Source of the DNA: F23-B02 sp963625655
GTDB lineage: Bacteria > Bacillota > Clostridia > Oscillospirales > Oscillospiraceae
Direction of reading: 5' to 3'
Length of the DNA stretch: 64,000 bases
NCBI GenBank assembly: GCA_963625655.1
Contig: CAVFTS010000005.1
Location: 3,945 to 67,944, forward strand
This document shows positions 1 to 7,758 of the stretch, piece after piece. Made by a program: the position numbers and the translations under genes. Within the stretch, counting starts at the first letter, position 1. The number at the start of each line of letters is the position of its first letter. Under the pieces are notes generated by a model. That model did not search any database and had not been told where the DNA came from. It worked only from the letters and a program-made list of their open reading frames with translations.

Positions 1-1
1 G

Positions 2-199
2 CCCGCAATAAAATCCCTTGAATTCGGCGTCTGCGACGACGGAGTTGCGGTGAACGCAGTCATTTCGGCGCAGGAGCCGACGCTGAATCCGGAGCTTTTT
101 GTATCGGCACTCACTCAGCTTGAGCCTAAGATCGCTCCCGACTTCGCAAAATTCCGCAGACTTCAGGTGCTTGATGCGGAAATGCAGGTATTCCGATAA
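2..199 (+). CDS. C-terminal fragment of an unrecognised protein
   Basis: An open frame enters from the left edge and ends at a TAA after 65 visible residues. The visible part is acidic, contains no cysteine-rich or membrane segment except one Cys (GVCDDG), and ends in DAEMQVFR. I do not recognise the family. It is separated from rplS by a promoter, so it belongs to a different upstream operon. It is called coding because the frame is open to the edge and its codon use resembles the neighbouring genes. Confidence 0.6.
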   Translation, partial: PAIKSLEFGVCDDGVAVNAVISAQEPTLNPELFVSALTQLEPKIAPDFAKFRRLQVLDAEMQVFR

Positions 200-206
200 A
201 AAAGTC

Positions 207-235
207 TTGCAATGCCGAGACTTTCGTGCTACTAT
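207..235 (+). promoter_or_regulatory. sigma-A type promoter of rplS
   Basis: TTGCAA (207-212), a 17-nt spacer and TACTAT (230-235) make a good vegetative promoter. Transcription would start near 242, leaving a leader of about 90 nt before rplS. Confidence 0.75.
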
Positions 236-241
236 ATATTG

Positions 242-330
242 GCTTGTGTGTGCAAGCTATCAAGCGGTCCGCTGCCGAGGTCGATGCGCCCAACGGTATG
301 AACGCCTTAAAGTAAAGGAAGGATTAGATT
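242..330 (+). promoter_or_regulatory. rplS 5' leader, possible L19-type autoregulatory leader
   Basis: The leader has a hairpin GCTTG/CAAGC (242-246 with 253-257), further GC-rich pairing potential around 265-300, and the ribosome binding site AAAGGAAGG before the ATG. Firmicute rplS genes often carry an L19 leader that binds the ribosomal protein. Position and length fit, but I could not match the consensus by eye, so the assignment is tentative. Confidence 0.35.
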
Positions 331-672
331 ATGGATCTGGTCAAAATTCTCAGCGAACAGTACATGAAGCCCGAACTGCCCGCACTCAACGTCGGCGATA
401 CCGTGCGTATCACCGTACGTGTCAAGGAAGGCAGCCGCGAGCGCAACCAGGCTTTCGAAGGCACCATCATTGCCAAGAAGCATGGCGGCATCAACGAGAC
501 CATCACCGTCCGCCGCATTTCCTACGGCGTAGGCTGCGAGAAGGTCTTCCCCGTGCATTCTCCCTCCATCGTCTCCGTCGAGACGGTTCGCAGAGGTAAA
601 GTGCGCAGAGCAAAGCTCTACTACCTTCGTGAAAGAGTCGGTAAGAGCGCAAAGGTCAAGGAGCGCCTGTAA
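331..672 (+). CDS. rplS: 50S ribosomal protein L19
   Basis: A 113-residue protein of typical L19 length. It carries the family signatures GDTVRITVRVKEG, the RNQAFEGTIIAKKHGG segment and the C-terminal GKVRRAKLYYLRER. L19 sits at the 30S-50S interface of the large subunit. It has its own sigma-A promoter and a strong terminator directly downstream, so it is a single-gene transcript. The ATG follows GGAAGG at good spacing. Confidence 0.98.
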   Translation: MDLVKILSEQYMKPELPALNVGDTVRITVRVKEGSRERNQAFEGTIIAKKHGGINETITVRRISYGVGCEKVFPVHSPSIVSVETVRRGKVRRAKLYYLRERVGKSAKVKERL

Positions 673-691
673 GTTTCCTGCATACTGTGTC

Positions 692-719
692 AAAAAAAGA
701 GGCGTATGCCTCTTTTTTT
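692..719 (+). terminator. rho-independent terminator after rplS
   Basis: An A-tract-GAGGC arm pairs with GCCTC followed by seven T residues, with loop GTAT. It lies 20 nt after the rplS stop. Confidence 0.92.
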
Positions 720-720
720 G

Positions 721-750
721 TTGCTTATTGATATGTTTATCGTGTATAAT
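721..750 (+). promoter_or_regulatory. probable promoter of lepB operon
   Basis: TTGCTT (721-726), an 18-nt spacer and TATAAT (745-750). A second TATAAT at 753-758 could also serve. The site lies directly after the rplS terminator and before the lepB-rbgA-rnhB-yraN-thrC run. Confidence 0.6.
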
Positions 751-783
751 AATATAATACCAAATATGTAAAGAGGCACAGCT

Positions 784-1365
784 ATGAAAGATAAAGCGAA
801 AATCAATAAAGAGGAAGCGGTCGCCGAAAAGCCCCTTACCGTCAGGGGCGAGGTATACGAGTGGGCGCAGAGCCTCATCACCGCTCTTGTCATATGCATA
901 CTTGTTTTTGTTTTCGTCTTCCGACTTGTCGACGTCGTGGGTGACTCAATGAATAATACGCTCTTTGACGGCGACAAGATGGTTGTTTTGAACCTGCCTT
1001 ACACCCCCAAGCAGGGTGACATAGTTGTCTTTCGCAAGGACGAGTATAAGCCCGAAGCTCTCGTAAAGCGCGTCATTGCCACTGAGGGGCAGACGGTCGA
1101 GATCGACTTCGACAATGGCATAGTGTATGTGGACGGCGTAGCGCTCGACGAACCATATATTGCCGACTATACCTACATTCCCATTGACTTCTCCGGCGTT
1201 CAGACGGTGCCGGAGGGCTGTGTGTTCGTCATGGGCGATAATCGCAACAGATCGACCGACAGCCGCAAGACGGAGATCGGCATGGTCGACACAAGACTCA
1301 TAATCGGCAAGGTTGTGTTCGTGCTGTTCCCGCTTGACAGGATAGGCAGTCCCTACGGTGGTTGA
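784..1365 (+). CDS. lepB: signal peptidase I
   Basis: A 193-residue membrane-anchored serine protease that removes signal peptides from secreted proteins. One N-terminal membrane segment (about residues 30-49) is followed by the catalytic serine in GDSM (Ser55), the general-base lysine in VKRVIA (Lys95) and the GDNRNRSTDSR box (151-161). All S26 family catalytic boxes are present and the length fits a single-span Gram-positive SipS/LepB. It is the first gene of an operon with rbgA, with AGAGG before the ATG. The lepB-rbgA-rnhB order downstream of rplS is conserved in Firmicutes. Confidence 0.96.
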   Translation: MKDKAKINKEEAVAEKPLTVRGEVYEWAQSLITALVICILVFVFVFRLVDVVGDSMNNTLFDGDKMVVLNLPYTPKQGDIVVFRKDEYKPEALVKRVIATEGQTVEIDFDNGIVYVDGVALDEPYIADYTYIPIDFSGVQTVPEGCVFVMGDNRNRSTDSRKTEIGMVDTRLIIGKVVFVLFPLDRIGSPYGG

Positions 1366-1366
1366 T

Positions 1367-2242
1367 ATGCAGGAAAACGCTTACGAAAAAATGAATATCC
1401 AGTGGTTCCCCGGACACATGACTAAAGCACAGCGCATGATTGAGGAGAACGTTAAGCTGGTCGATGCCGTGTGCGAGATACTTGACGCACGCATACCCAA
1501 CTCAAGCCGCAACCCGGATATTGACAGGCTTGCCGCCGGAAAGCCGAGGCTCATTATCCTCAATCGCTGCGATCTTGCGGATAAGGACGTTACCGATGCG
1601 TGGGTAAAGCACTTCACCGCACAGGGTCTGAAGGTGATGCAGACCAACGCAAAGAGCGGCAAAGGCGTTAACGGCTTTGCCCGCAGCGTGCGTGAGCTTT
1701 TGGCGGATAAGCTGGCTGACTACGCATCCAAGGGTCAGGCGACACGTCCCCTCCGTGTGATGATACTCGGCATACCCAACGTCGGGAAGTCTACATTTAT
1801 AAATAAAGTTGCGGGGCGCAAGGCTGCCGCCGCCGGGGACAAGCCCGGAGTAACGAGAGGAAAGCAGTGGATAAACATTGACAAGGGTCTTGATCTGCTT
1901 GACACTCCGGGCATCCTGTGGCCGAAGTTTGACTCTCAGGAGGTCGGAGAGCTGCTTGCAATAACGAACGCAATAAAGTCCGACGTGCTGGACCGTGAGA
2001 CCCTCGGAGCAAACTTCATGCTTCGTCTTTGCAGAATGTACCCCAAGGCGCTTGAGGAGCGCTATAAAATAAGCCCCGACCCCGAAAAGAACGGCTATGA
2101 GCTTCTTGAACAGGCTGCGAAAAAGCGCGGCTTCCTCGTTTCGAGAGGGGAGTACGACATTGAACGTATGGCAAATACGCTTTTGAGCGAGTACCACGAC
2201 GGAAAGCTCGGAAGGCTGAGCTTGGAGAGACCGAATGACTGA
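1367..2242 (+). CDS. rbgA: ribosome biogenesis GTPase RbgA (YlqF)
   Basis: A circularly permuted GTPase for late 50S assembly. In order it has the N-terminal NIQWFPGHM motif, G4 NRCD (about 66-69; usually NKxD), G5-like NAKSGKG, G1 GIPNVGKST (135-143), switch TRGKQ and G3 DTPG (179-182), then the helical RNA-binding C-terminal domain. I chose the ATG at 1367 because GGTGG lies 5 nt upstream; a GTG at 1358 overlapping lepB and an ATG at 1391 are alternatives. It overlaps rnhB by 8 nt. Confidence 0.95.
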   Translation: MQENAYEKMNIQWFPGHMTKAQRMIEENVKLVDAVCEILDARIPNSSRNPDIDRLAAGKPRLIILNRCDLADKDVTDAWVKHFTAQGLKVMQTNAKSGKGVNGFARSVRELLADKLADYASKGQATRPLRVMILGIPNVGKSTFINKVAGRKAAAAGDKPGVTRGKQWINIDKGLDLLDTPGILWPKFDSQEVGELLAITNAIKSDVLDRETLGANFMLRLCRMYPKALEERYKISPDPEKNGYELLEQAAKKRGFLVSRGEYDIERMANTLLSEYHDGKLGRLSLERPND

Positions 2243-2834
2243 TCTGTGGGAGCTCGAAAACGAAATATACGCCGAGGGATATAGGCTCGTCTGCGGAGTT
2301 GATGAGGCGGGGCGGGGTCCTCTCGCAGGACCCGTGTACGCTGCGGCGGTCATCCTGCCGCAAGGCATAGAGACAGAAGGTCTCAACGACTCAAAAAAAC
2401 TCAGCGAAAAGCAGCGTGATACGCTTTACGATCTGATAACCGAGTCGGCAACTGCGTGGAGCGTTGCGTTTGCGGACGTTGCGGAAATCGAGAGCCTCAA
2501 CATTCTCGGCGCAACGATGCTTGCGATGAACAGAGCGATAAGCGGTCTTTCACCCGCACCGGAGCTTGCACTCATTGACGGTAACAGGAACAAGGGCATA
2601 GTCATTGACAGCCGCTGCATCGTAAAGGGTGATGCACGCTGTGCCGACATTGCCGCCGCTTCCGTGCTTGCAAAGGTGAGCCGTGACCGATATATGCTCA
2701 AAATGGCGGAAAAGTACCCCGAATACGCCTTTGAGCGGCACAAGGGCTACGGCACAAAGCTCCACTACGAGGCGCTGCGAAAGTACGGCCCTTGTGAGAT
2801 ACACAGACCGAGCTTTTTAAGGAAGATGCACTGA
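2235..2834 (+). CDS. rnhB: ribonuclease HII
   Basis: A 199-residue nuclease that removes RNA from RNA/DNA hybrids and misincorporated ribonucleotides. The motif GVDEAGRGPLAGPV (21-34) supplies the first two metal ligands (Asp23, Glu24). LIDGN (Asp115) and the IAAASVLAKVSRD block complete the active site. The C-terminal HKGYGT motif is also present. It overlaps rbgA by 8 nt and yraN by 1 nt, so the three are probably translationally coupled. Confidence 0.97.
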   Translation: MTDLWELENEIYAEGYRLVCGVDEAGRGPLAGPVYAAAVILPQGIETEGLNDSKKLSEKQRDTLYDLITESATAWSVAFADVAEIESLNILGATMLAMNRAISGLSPAPELALIDGNRNKGIVIDSRCIVKGDARCADIAAASVLAKVSRDRYMLKMAEKYPEYAFERHKGYGTKLHYEALRKYGPCEIHRPSFLRKMH

Positions 2835-3199
2835 TGGAAAAACGTGAGATAGGTGCATGGGGAGAGCGTAAGGCCGCAAGCTACCTCAGACTGCACGGCT
2901 ACAAGATTGTGTGCATGAACTACTCCTGCCGTCAGGGGGAGATAGACGTAATCGCGGAAAACCGCAAATACATAGTTTTTGCGGAGGTTAAGCTCAGAAA
3001 AAGCAGCGACCACGGCGAAGCCCGTGAATTCGTCACATATTCAAAGCAGCGTCGTATCATGACGGCGGCGCAGCTTTATCTTCAGCAGCACGAGACCGAA
3101 AAGCAGCCACGCTTCGACGTGATTGAGATTTATGCGCCGAACGGAGCTAAGGGCTTCGGAGTGAAGCTGAATCATATTGAAAACGCTTTTGAGGTGTAA
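2834..3199 (+). CDS. yraN: YraN/UPF0102 family endonuclease-like protein
   Basis: A 121-residue protein with the family order GAWGERKAASYL (7-18), the restriction-endonuclease-like core GEIDVIA and VFAEVKLRK, then QRRIMTAAQLYL. The fold resembles Holliday-junction resolvases, but the cellular role is not established. Its start overlaps the rnhB stop (TGATG), and the rnhB-yraN pairing is common in Firmicutes. Confidence 0.92.
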   Translation: MEKREIGAWGERKAASYLRLHGYKIVCMNYSCRQGEIDVIAENRKYIVFAEVKLRKSSDHGEAREFVTYSKQRRIMTAAQLYLQQHETEKQPRFDVIEIYAPNGAKGFGVKLNHIENAFEV

Positions 3200-3200
3200 C

Positions 3201-4682
3201 ATGAAATATTTCAGTACAAGAAATTCGATGTACGGTGTCACGGCGGCGGAGGCCATTGCCAAGGGACTTGCCCCCGACGGCGGACTGTTCGTCCCGGAAT
3301 CGGTGCCGCAGCTTGACAGGGACGAGATCGCAGCCCTGTGCGATATGGACTACTGCGGCAGAGCGGTTTACATAATGTCAAAGTATCTTGAAGATTTCAG
3401 CGGGGAGGAGCTTAAGACGCTGTGCGCTTCGGCATACGGCAGCGGCTTTGACTGTGATGCGGTGGCGCCCCTCAGAGTGCTTAACGGCACAACTGCGGTT
3501 CTTGAGCTTTGGCACGGACCGACCTGTGCATTCAAGGATATGGCGCTCCAGCTTCTCCCGCATCTGCTTACGGCGTCGCTGAAAAAGTGCGGGGAGGAAC
3601 GCAACGTCTGCATCCTTGTCGCCACGAGCGGTGACACGGGCAAGGCGGCGCTTGAGGGCTTTGCCGACGTTCCGTGCACCAAAATTCAGGTATTTTATCC
3701 GAACGATGGCGTATCGGAGGCACAGAAGCTGCAAATGATAACCCAGACTGGCAAAAACGTCGGCGTTACCGCAGTCGTCGGCAATTTTGACGATGCCCAG
3801 AGCGGCGTAAAAAGAATATTCTCCGATGCCGATTTTGCGGCAAAGCTGACCGAGCGGGGCTACTTCCTGTCCTCGGCAAACTCCATCAACTGGGGCAGAC
3901 TGCTTCCGCAGATAGTTTATTACTTCTCGGCGTACTGCGACTTCGTGAAGTCGGGCAGCATAGCATTGGGTGACACCGTTGACTTTTCCGTGCCGACGGG
4001 CAATTTCGGCAACATTCTTGCCGGATGGTATGCCCGCAGCATGGGTCTGCCGGTCGGCAGGCTGCTGTGCGCATCCAACGCAAACAACGTGCTCAGCGAT
4101 TTTCTGGCAAGCGGTTGCTATGACAGAAACAGAGCCTTTCACAATACGCTGTCTCCGTCCATGGACATCCTTGTTTCCAGCAACCTTGAACGTCTGCTCT
4201 GCAACCTGTCCGGCAGCACGGAGGAGACCGCCGAGTATATGAAGCAGCTTTCCGAGACGGGACGCTACACCGTTTCACCCAAGCTTAAAGCCGCAATCGG
4301 CGAGTGCTTTGTCGGAGGCTGCTGCTCGGATCCCGAAACGCTTGAGACGATAAAGAGCGTTTGGGATAATGATTCCTACCTCATGGATACGCACACGGCG
4401 GTCGCATATAAGGTGCTGGCCGATGTACGCAGCGATGAGAGCACTGAGCGTCCCTGCATTGTCGTTTCCACGGCAAGCCCGTTTAAGTTCAGCGACAGCG
4501 TTTTGAAGGCGCTCGGCGACAACGCCGAAAAGGGCGGAGCCGAGCTTATTGAAAGGCTGTCCGAGGTCAGCGGTATCGAGGCTCCTCTGCCGCTGTGCGG
4601 TCTGACCGAAAGAGAAGTCCGTTTTAAAGACATCATTCCTCCGTGCGTAATGAAGACTGCGGTCGATGAGTTTTTAAAATGA
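3201..4682 (+). CDS. thrC: threonine synthase
   Basis: A 493-residue PLP enzyme converting O-phosphohomoserine to threonine. The PLP lysine lies in HGPTCAFKDMALQ (Lys112), with ATSGDTGKAAL and the phosphate-binding VPTGNFGN segment further on. The N-terminal YFSTRN and TAAEAI and the length match the long THRC class. The ATG at 3201 is preferred because GAGGTG at the yraN stop is its ribosome binding site; an upstream in-frame ATG at 3177 would overlap yraN by 23 nt. Confidence 0.96.
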   Translation: MKYFSTRNSMYGVTAAEAIAKGLAPDGGLFVPESVPQLDRDEIAALCDMDYCGRAVYIMSKYLEDFSGEELKTLCASAYGSGFDCDAVAPLRVLNGTTAVLELWHGPTCAFKDMALQLLPHLLTASLKKCGEERNVCILVATSGDTGKAALEGFADVPCTKIQVFYPNDGVSEAQKLQMITQTGKNVGVTAVVGNFDDAQSGVKRIFSDADFAAKLTERGYFLSSANSINWGRLLPQIVYYFSAYCDFVKSGSIALGDTVDFSVPTGNFGNILAGWYARSMGLPVGRLLCASNANNVLSDFLASGCYDRNRAFHNTLSPSMDILVSSNLERLLCNLSGSTEETAEYMKQLSETGRYTVSPKLKAAIGECFVGGCCSDPETLETIKSVWDNDSYLMDTHTAVAYKVLADVRSDESTERPCIVVSTASPFKFSDSVLKALGDNAEKGGAELIERLSEVSGIEAPLPLCGLTEREVRFKDIIPPCVMKTAVDEFLK

Positions 4683-4687
4683 TATGT

Positions 4688-4703
4688 ACGGGATTTCTCC
4701 CGT
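4688..4703. terminator. small hairpin between convergent thrC and DUF1540 gene
   Basis: ACGGGA and TCCCGT pair around TTTC just after the thrC stop and just past the end of the minus-strand DUF1540 gene. It has no strong T-tract on either strand (weak TATCATTTT on the minus strand). It may be a weak shared terminator. Confidence 0.3.
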
Positions 4704-4707
4704 GTGC

Positions 4708-4890
4708 TCAGTCGCAGCAGCCTCTGGGACAGAAGGTGGAGCAGTAAGTCTCGGACTTGGTGGTAGCCTTGTCGTTCTGTACGCTGATGTGAGAAGCGGA
4801 GCACTTGCTGTCGATGGTGTTGTACTTGCACTGGCTTACGTCGCAACCGACGCCGGTGATCTCGTTGTTTCTGATCTTTTTGTCATTCAT
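4708..4890 (-). CDS. DUF1540 cysteine-rich protein
   Basis: A 60-residue minus-strand protein. It has the DUF1540 pattern GVGCDVSQCKYN, a Cys nine residues later (SKCSA), and ETYCSTF near the end, with seven cysteines in all (16, 21, 30, 50, 54, 58, 59). Such proteins are frequent in spore-forming Clostridia and may bind metal; the function is unknown. GGAGG lies 10 nt upstream of the ATG. It is transcribed divergently from the phosphoesterase gene, and no clear promoter was found for either. Confidence 0.82.
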   Translation of the reverse strand: MNDKKIRNNEITGVGCDVSQCKYNTIDSKCSASHISVQNDKATTKSETYCSTFCPRGCCD

Positions 4891-4969
4891 TTTGAAAAAC
4901 CTCCGATGTTATAATTGCCTTTGGCGTTTATATTATTTTCGGATCAGACCGGTTTTATACGGAGGATAT

Positions 4970-5656
4970 ATGTCACTATATGCTATTGGCGATCTGCACT
5001 TGTCCCTCGGCGGCAGCAAGTCGATGGAGGTGTTCGGCGGCAGGTGGGAGGATTACGTCCGCAAGCTGTCCGATGGCTTTTCAGGGCTTTGCGAGGACGA
5101 CCTTACCGTTCTCTGCGGCGACATCAGCTGGGGAATGAGCATGGAGGAATCGCTTGAGGATTTTCTTTTTATAGACAGATTGCCGGGGAAAAAGCTCATT
5201 ATAAAAGGCAACCACGATTACTGGTGGTCAACGGCGAGCAAGGCAAAGCGATTTTTTGCCGACAACGGCATCACTACGATAGACATTCTGCACAACAACA
5301 GCTTTGCGTATAAGGATGTCGGCATCTGCGGTACAAGAGGTTGGTTTTATGAGGAGCTGAAGGGCGATGCTCACGACCGCAAAATAATGCAGCGTGAGAA
5401 TATGCGCCTTGAGGCGTCGCTCAAATCGGCAGGCGAGGGCAGAAAGTTTGTGTTTCTGCACTATCCGCCGAAGTACCTCAAATACGACTGCCCGGACATA
5501 CTCCGGCTCCTTGACGAATACGGGGTCGAGCTTTGCTGCTATGGGCATCTTCATGCCGCAAGCTGTGCCTGTTCCTTTAACGGCAAGCTTAATGACACGC
5601 AATTTCGCCTCGTATCCGCCGACTATGTGAATTTTACCCCGCAAAAATTGCTTTAA
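4970..5656 (+). CDS. calcineurin-like metallophosphoesterase
   Basis: A 228-residue hydrolase with the full metallophosphoesterase motif set: GDLHLS (Asp8, His10), GDISWG (50-55), GNHDYWW (80-86) and a C-terminal GHLHA. Two metal ions would be bound. The substrate cannot be deduced. The ATG at 4970 is preceded by GGAGG at 5 nt; earlier in-frame ATGs would overlap the divergent gene. It appears monocistronic, as tig has its own promoter. Confidence 0.88.
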   Translation: MSLYAIGDLHLSLGGSKSMEVFGGRWEDYVRKLSDGFSGLCEDDLTVLCGDISWGMSMEESLEDFLFIDRLPGKKLIIKGNHDYWWSTASKAKRFFADNGITTIDILHNNSFAYKDVGICGTRGWFYEELKGDAHDRKIMQRENMRLEASLKSAGEGRKFVFLHYPPKYLKYDCPDILRLLDEYGVELCCYGHLHAASCACSFNGKLNDTQFRLVSADYVNFTPQKLL

Positions 5657-5682
5657 ATAATGTATATTTTAAAATAAAAACA

Positions 5683-5711
5683 TTGCTTTTGCCGCTATTA
5701 TCTGCTATTAT
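5683..5711 (+). promoter_or_regulatory. extended -10 promoter of tig
   Basis: TTGCTT (5683-5688), a 17-nt spacer and TATTAT (5706-5711) preceded by TGC, an extended -10 element. It lies 42 nt before the tig start, which has AGGAGGAAG as ribosome binding site. Confidence 0.8.
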
Positions 5712-5752
5712 GCATAAGTGTTTGCAAGAACATTTTAGGAGGAAGTCAGTAA

Positions 5753-7048
5753 ATGATTATTAGGAACGTTGAAAACAAAGAAAACAAGACCGCCGAGGTC
5801 AAGGTCGAAATTGATTCTGCCGAGTTTGAATCTGCCGTAAACGCAGCTTACAAAAAGAATAAGAATTCCATCAGCATCCCCGGCTTCAGAAAGGGCAAGG
5901 CTCCCCGTGCCGTCATCGAAGGTATGTACGGTCCCGAAGTCTTCTATCAGGATGCCATCGACGATCTTTGCCCCCAGGCATACGGCTATGCGGTCGATAA
6001 CGCCGAGCTGAGGATCATTGGCACTCCCTCTATCACGGACGTTGATCTTGCAGAGGACAAGACCCTCTCCGTTACCTTCTCCCTTGAGCTTTATCCGCAG
6101 GTCACTCTCGGTGAATATAAGAACCTCTCCGCACCCAAGATGTCTGCCGAAGTCACCGACGACGATGTTATGAAGCAGATCCGCAACACCGCAAAGCGCA
6201 ATGCCCGTATGCTCAGCGTTGATCGTGAGGCACAGATGGGCGACACCGCCAACATCGACTTTGACGGATACCTCGACGGTGAGCGTTTCGACGGCGGCAA
6301 GGCAGAAGGCTTTGATCTTGAGCTTGGCTCCGGCTCCTTCGTTCCCGGCTTTGAGGAGCAGGTCGTCGGCATGAACATCGGTGAGGAGAAGGACATTGAC
6401 ATTACCTTCCCCGAAGATTATGTCGAGAATCTTGCCGGTAAAGCAGTCGTTTTCAAGGTAAAGCTCAACAGCCTTACCTGCCCGGAGCTTCCCGAGCTTG
6501 ACGACGATTTCGCTCAGGATGTTTCCGAGTTCGATACCTTTGACGAGTACAAGGCCGACGTTCGCAGCAGCATGGAAAAGGCAAAGAGTGATGAGGCAGA
6601 CGCCAAGTTCCGCACCGAGATTATGACTCAGGCATGCGACAATCTCGTTGTCGACGTTCCCGAAACCATGATCGACATGAAGCTCAACGAGATACTCCGC
6701 AACTATGCCGCCAACTTCGGCGTCAGCGGAGATGACGTTAAGACCGAGGATCTCATGAAGCTTATGGGTCTTGACAAGGACACCGTCGATGCGACTCTGC
6801 GTCCCGCAGCTGTGTATCAGGTAAAGCAGGAGCTTCTGCTTGAGGCCGTTGTAGCCGCCGAGAACATTGAAGTTACCGACGAGGACACCGACGAGTACAT
6901 CAAGGGTGCGGCCGAGACCGTCAACGCAAAGCCCGAAGACATTCTGAACTACTTTGGAATGGACTTCATCAGAAACGAGTTCAAAAAGGAAAAAGCAACA
7001 AAGATAATCATTGAATCGGCAAACGTATCCGAGGGTGAAGCCGAATAA
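5753..7048 (+). CDS. tig: trigger factor
   Basis: A 431-residue ribosome-bound chaperone and prolyl isomerase. The N-terminal ribosome-docking domain contains GFRKGKAPR (about residues 44-52). The FKBP-type PPIase domain begins at GDTANIDFDGYLDG (about 163), and the rest is the helical chaperone domain ending in the KIIIESANV region. Length is typical. Codon use is strongly biased, as expected for an abundant protein. It precedes clpP-clpX-lon, the common tig-clpPX order. Confidence 0.97.
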   Translation: MIIRNVENKENKTAEVKVEIDSAEFESAVNAAYKKNKNSISIPGFRKGKAPRAVIEGMYGPEVFYQDAIDDLCPQAYGYAVDNAELRIIGTPSITDVDLAEDKTLSVTFSLELYPQVTLGEYKNLSAPKMSAEVTDDDVMKQIRNTAKRNARMLSVDREAQMGDTANIDFDGYLDGERFDGGKAEGFDLELGSGSFVPGFEEQVVGMNIGEEKDIDITFPEDYVENLAGKAVVFKVKLNSLTCPELPELDDDFAQDVSEFDTFDEYKADVRSSMEKAKSDEADAKFRTEIMTQACDNLVVDVPETMIDMKLNEILRNYAANFGVSGDDVKTEDLMKLMGLDKDTVDATLRPAAVYQVKQELLLEAVVAAENIEVTDEDTDEYIKGAAETVNAKPEDILNYFGMDFIRNEFKKEKATKIIIESANVSEGEAE

Positions 7049-7109
7049 AGCAAACCGCATTTGGATATGATCTCCTGGATGAGCGAAATATGTAAAGGAG
7101 ACTTATGTT

Positions 7110-7691
7110 ATGAGTTTGGTACCTTATGTAGTTGAACAGACAAGCAGAGGAGAGCGCTCCTACGACATTTTTTCAAGACTTCTCAACGACCGCATAATCA
7201 TGCTGTCCGAGGAGGTCAACGACGCAACAGCAAGCCTCGTCGTAGCACAGCTTCTCTATCTCGAGGCGCAGGATCCCGACAAGGACATACAGTTTTATAT
7301 AAACAGCCCCGGCGGAAGCGTTACTGCGGGTATGGCAATATACGACACCATGCAGTATATAAAGCCCGATGTTTCCACCATATGCATCGGTCTTGCGGCG
7401 TCCATGGGCGCATTCCTGCTGTCGAGCGGAGCAAAGGGCAAGCGTCTTGCACTGCCCAACTCCGAGATCATGATACATCAACCTTCCGGCGGAAGTCAGG
7501 GTCAGTGTACCGATATTCAGATTCAGGCCGAACAGATTCTGAAGATAAAGCGCAATCTCAACCGTATTCTTGCCGACAACACCGGCAAGGCGATCGAGAC
7601 CATTGAGCGTGACTGTGAGAGAGACCACTTCATGTCCGCACAGGAAGCCATGGAATACGGTCTTATTGACAAAGTGATTGCCAAACGCTGA
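7110..7691 (+). CDS. clpP: ATP-dependent Clp protease proteolytic subunit
   Basis: A 193-residue serine protease subunit forming the tetradecameric barrel that works with ClpX. The catalytic triad is visible: Ser98 in GLAASMGAF, His123 in IMIHQPSGG and Asp172 in ERDHFMSA. The N-terminal VVEQTSRGERSYDI axial-loop sequence is intact. AAAGGAG lies 9 nt before the ATG. A hairpin separates it from clpX. Confidence 0.98.
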   Translation: MSLVPYVVEQTSRGERSYDIFSRLLNDRIIMLSEEVNDATASLVVAQLLYLEAQDPDKDIQFYINSPGGSVTAGMAIYDTMQYIKPDVSTICIGLAASMGAFLLSSGAKGKRLALPNSEIMIHQPSGGSQGQCTDIQIQAEQILKIKRNLNRILADNTGKAIETIERDCERDHFMSAQEAMEYGLIDKVIAKR

Positions 7692-7694
7692 ACG

Positions 7695-7719
7695 ATGGGG
7701 GAACAAACCGTTCCCCCAT
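7695..7719 (+). terminator. perfect hairpin between clpP and clpX
   Basis: ATGGGGGAAC (7695-7704) and GTTCCCCCAT (7710-7719) pair perfectly around AAACC, starting 4 nt after the clpP stop. The following ATTTGG gives only a weak T-tract, so it may be a partial terminator or a stabilising 3' end that sets the ClpP:ClpX ratio. Confidence 0.55.
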
Positions 7720-7758
7720 ATTTGGCTTAATTATGATTTGTTTTTTTGAGGTATAAAC

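Noticed and set aside
3177..3200. Upstream ATG start for thrC at 3177
   Set aside because: It overlaps yraN by 23 nt without a ribosome binding site; ATG 3201 has GAGGTG and matches the usual threonine synthase N-terminus.
4805..4969. N-terminal extension of the phosphoesterase from 4805
   Set aside because: It would run through the divergent DUF1540 gene; GGAGG and the conserved MSLYAIGDLH start are at 4970.
5735..7060. 441-codon open frame on the minus strand opposite tig
   Set aside because: It is in the codon-aligned antisense frame, whose stops correspond to TTA, CTA and TCA codons on the plus strand. The strongly biased tig gene avoids these. No ribosome binding site or family match.
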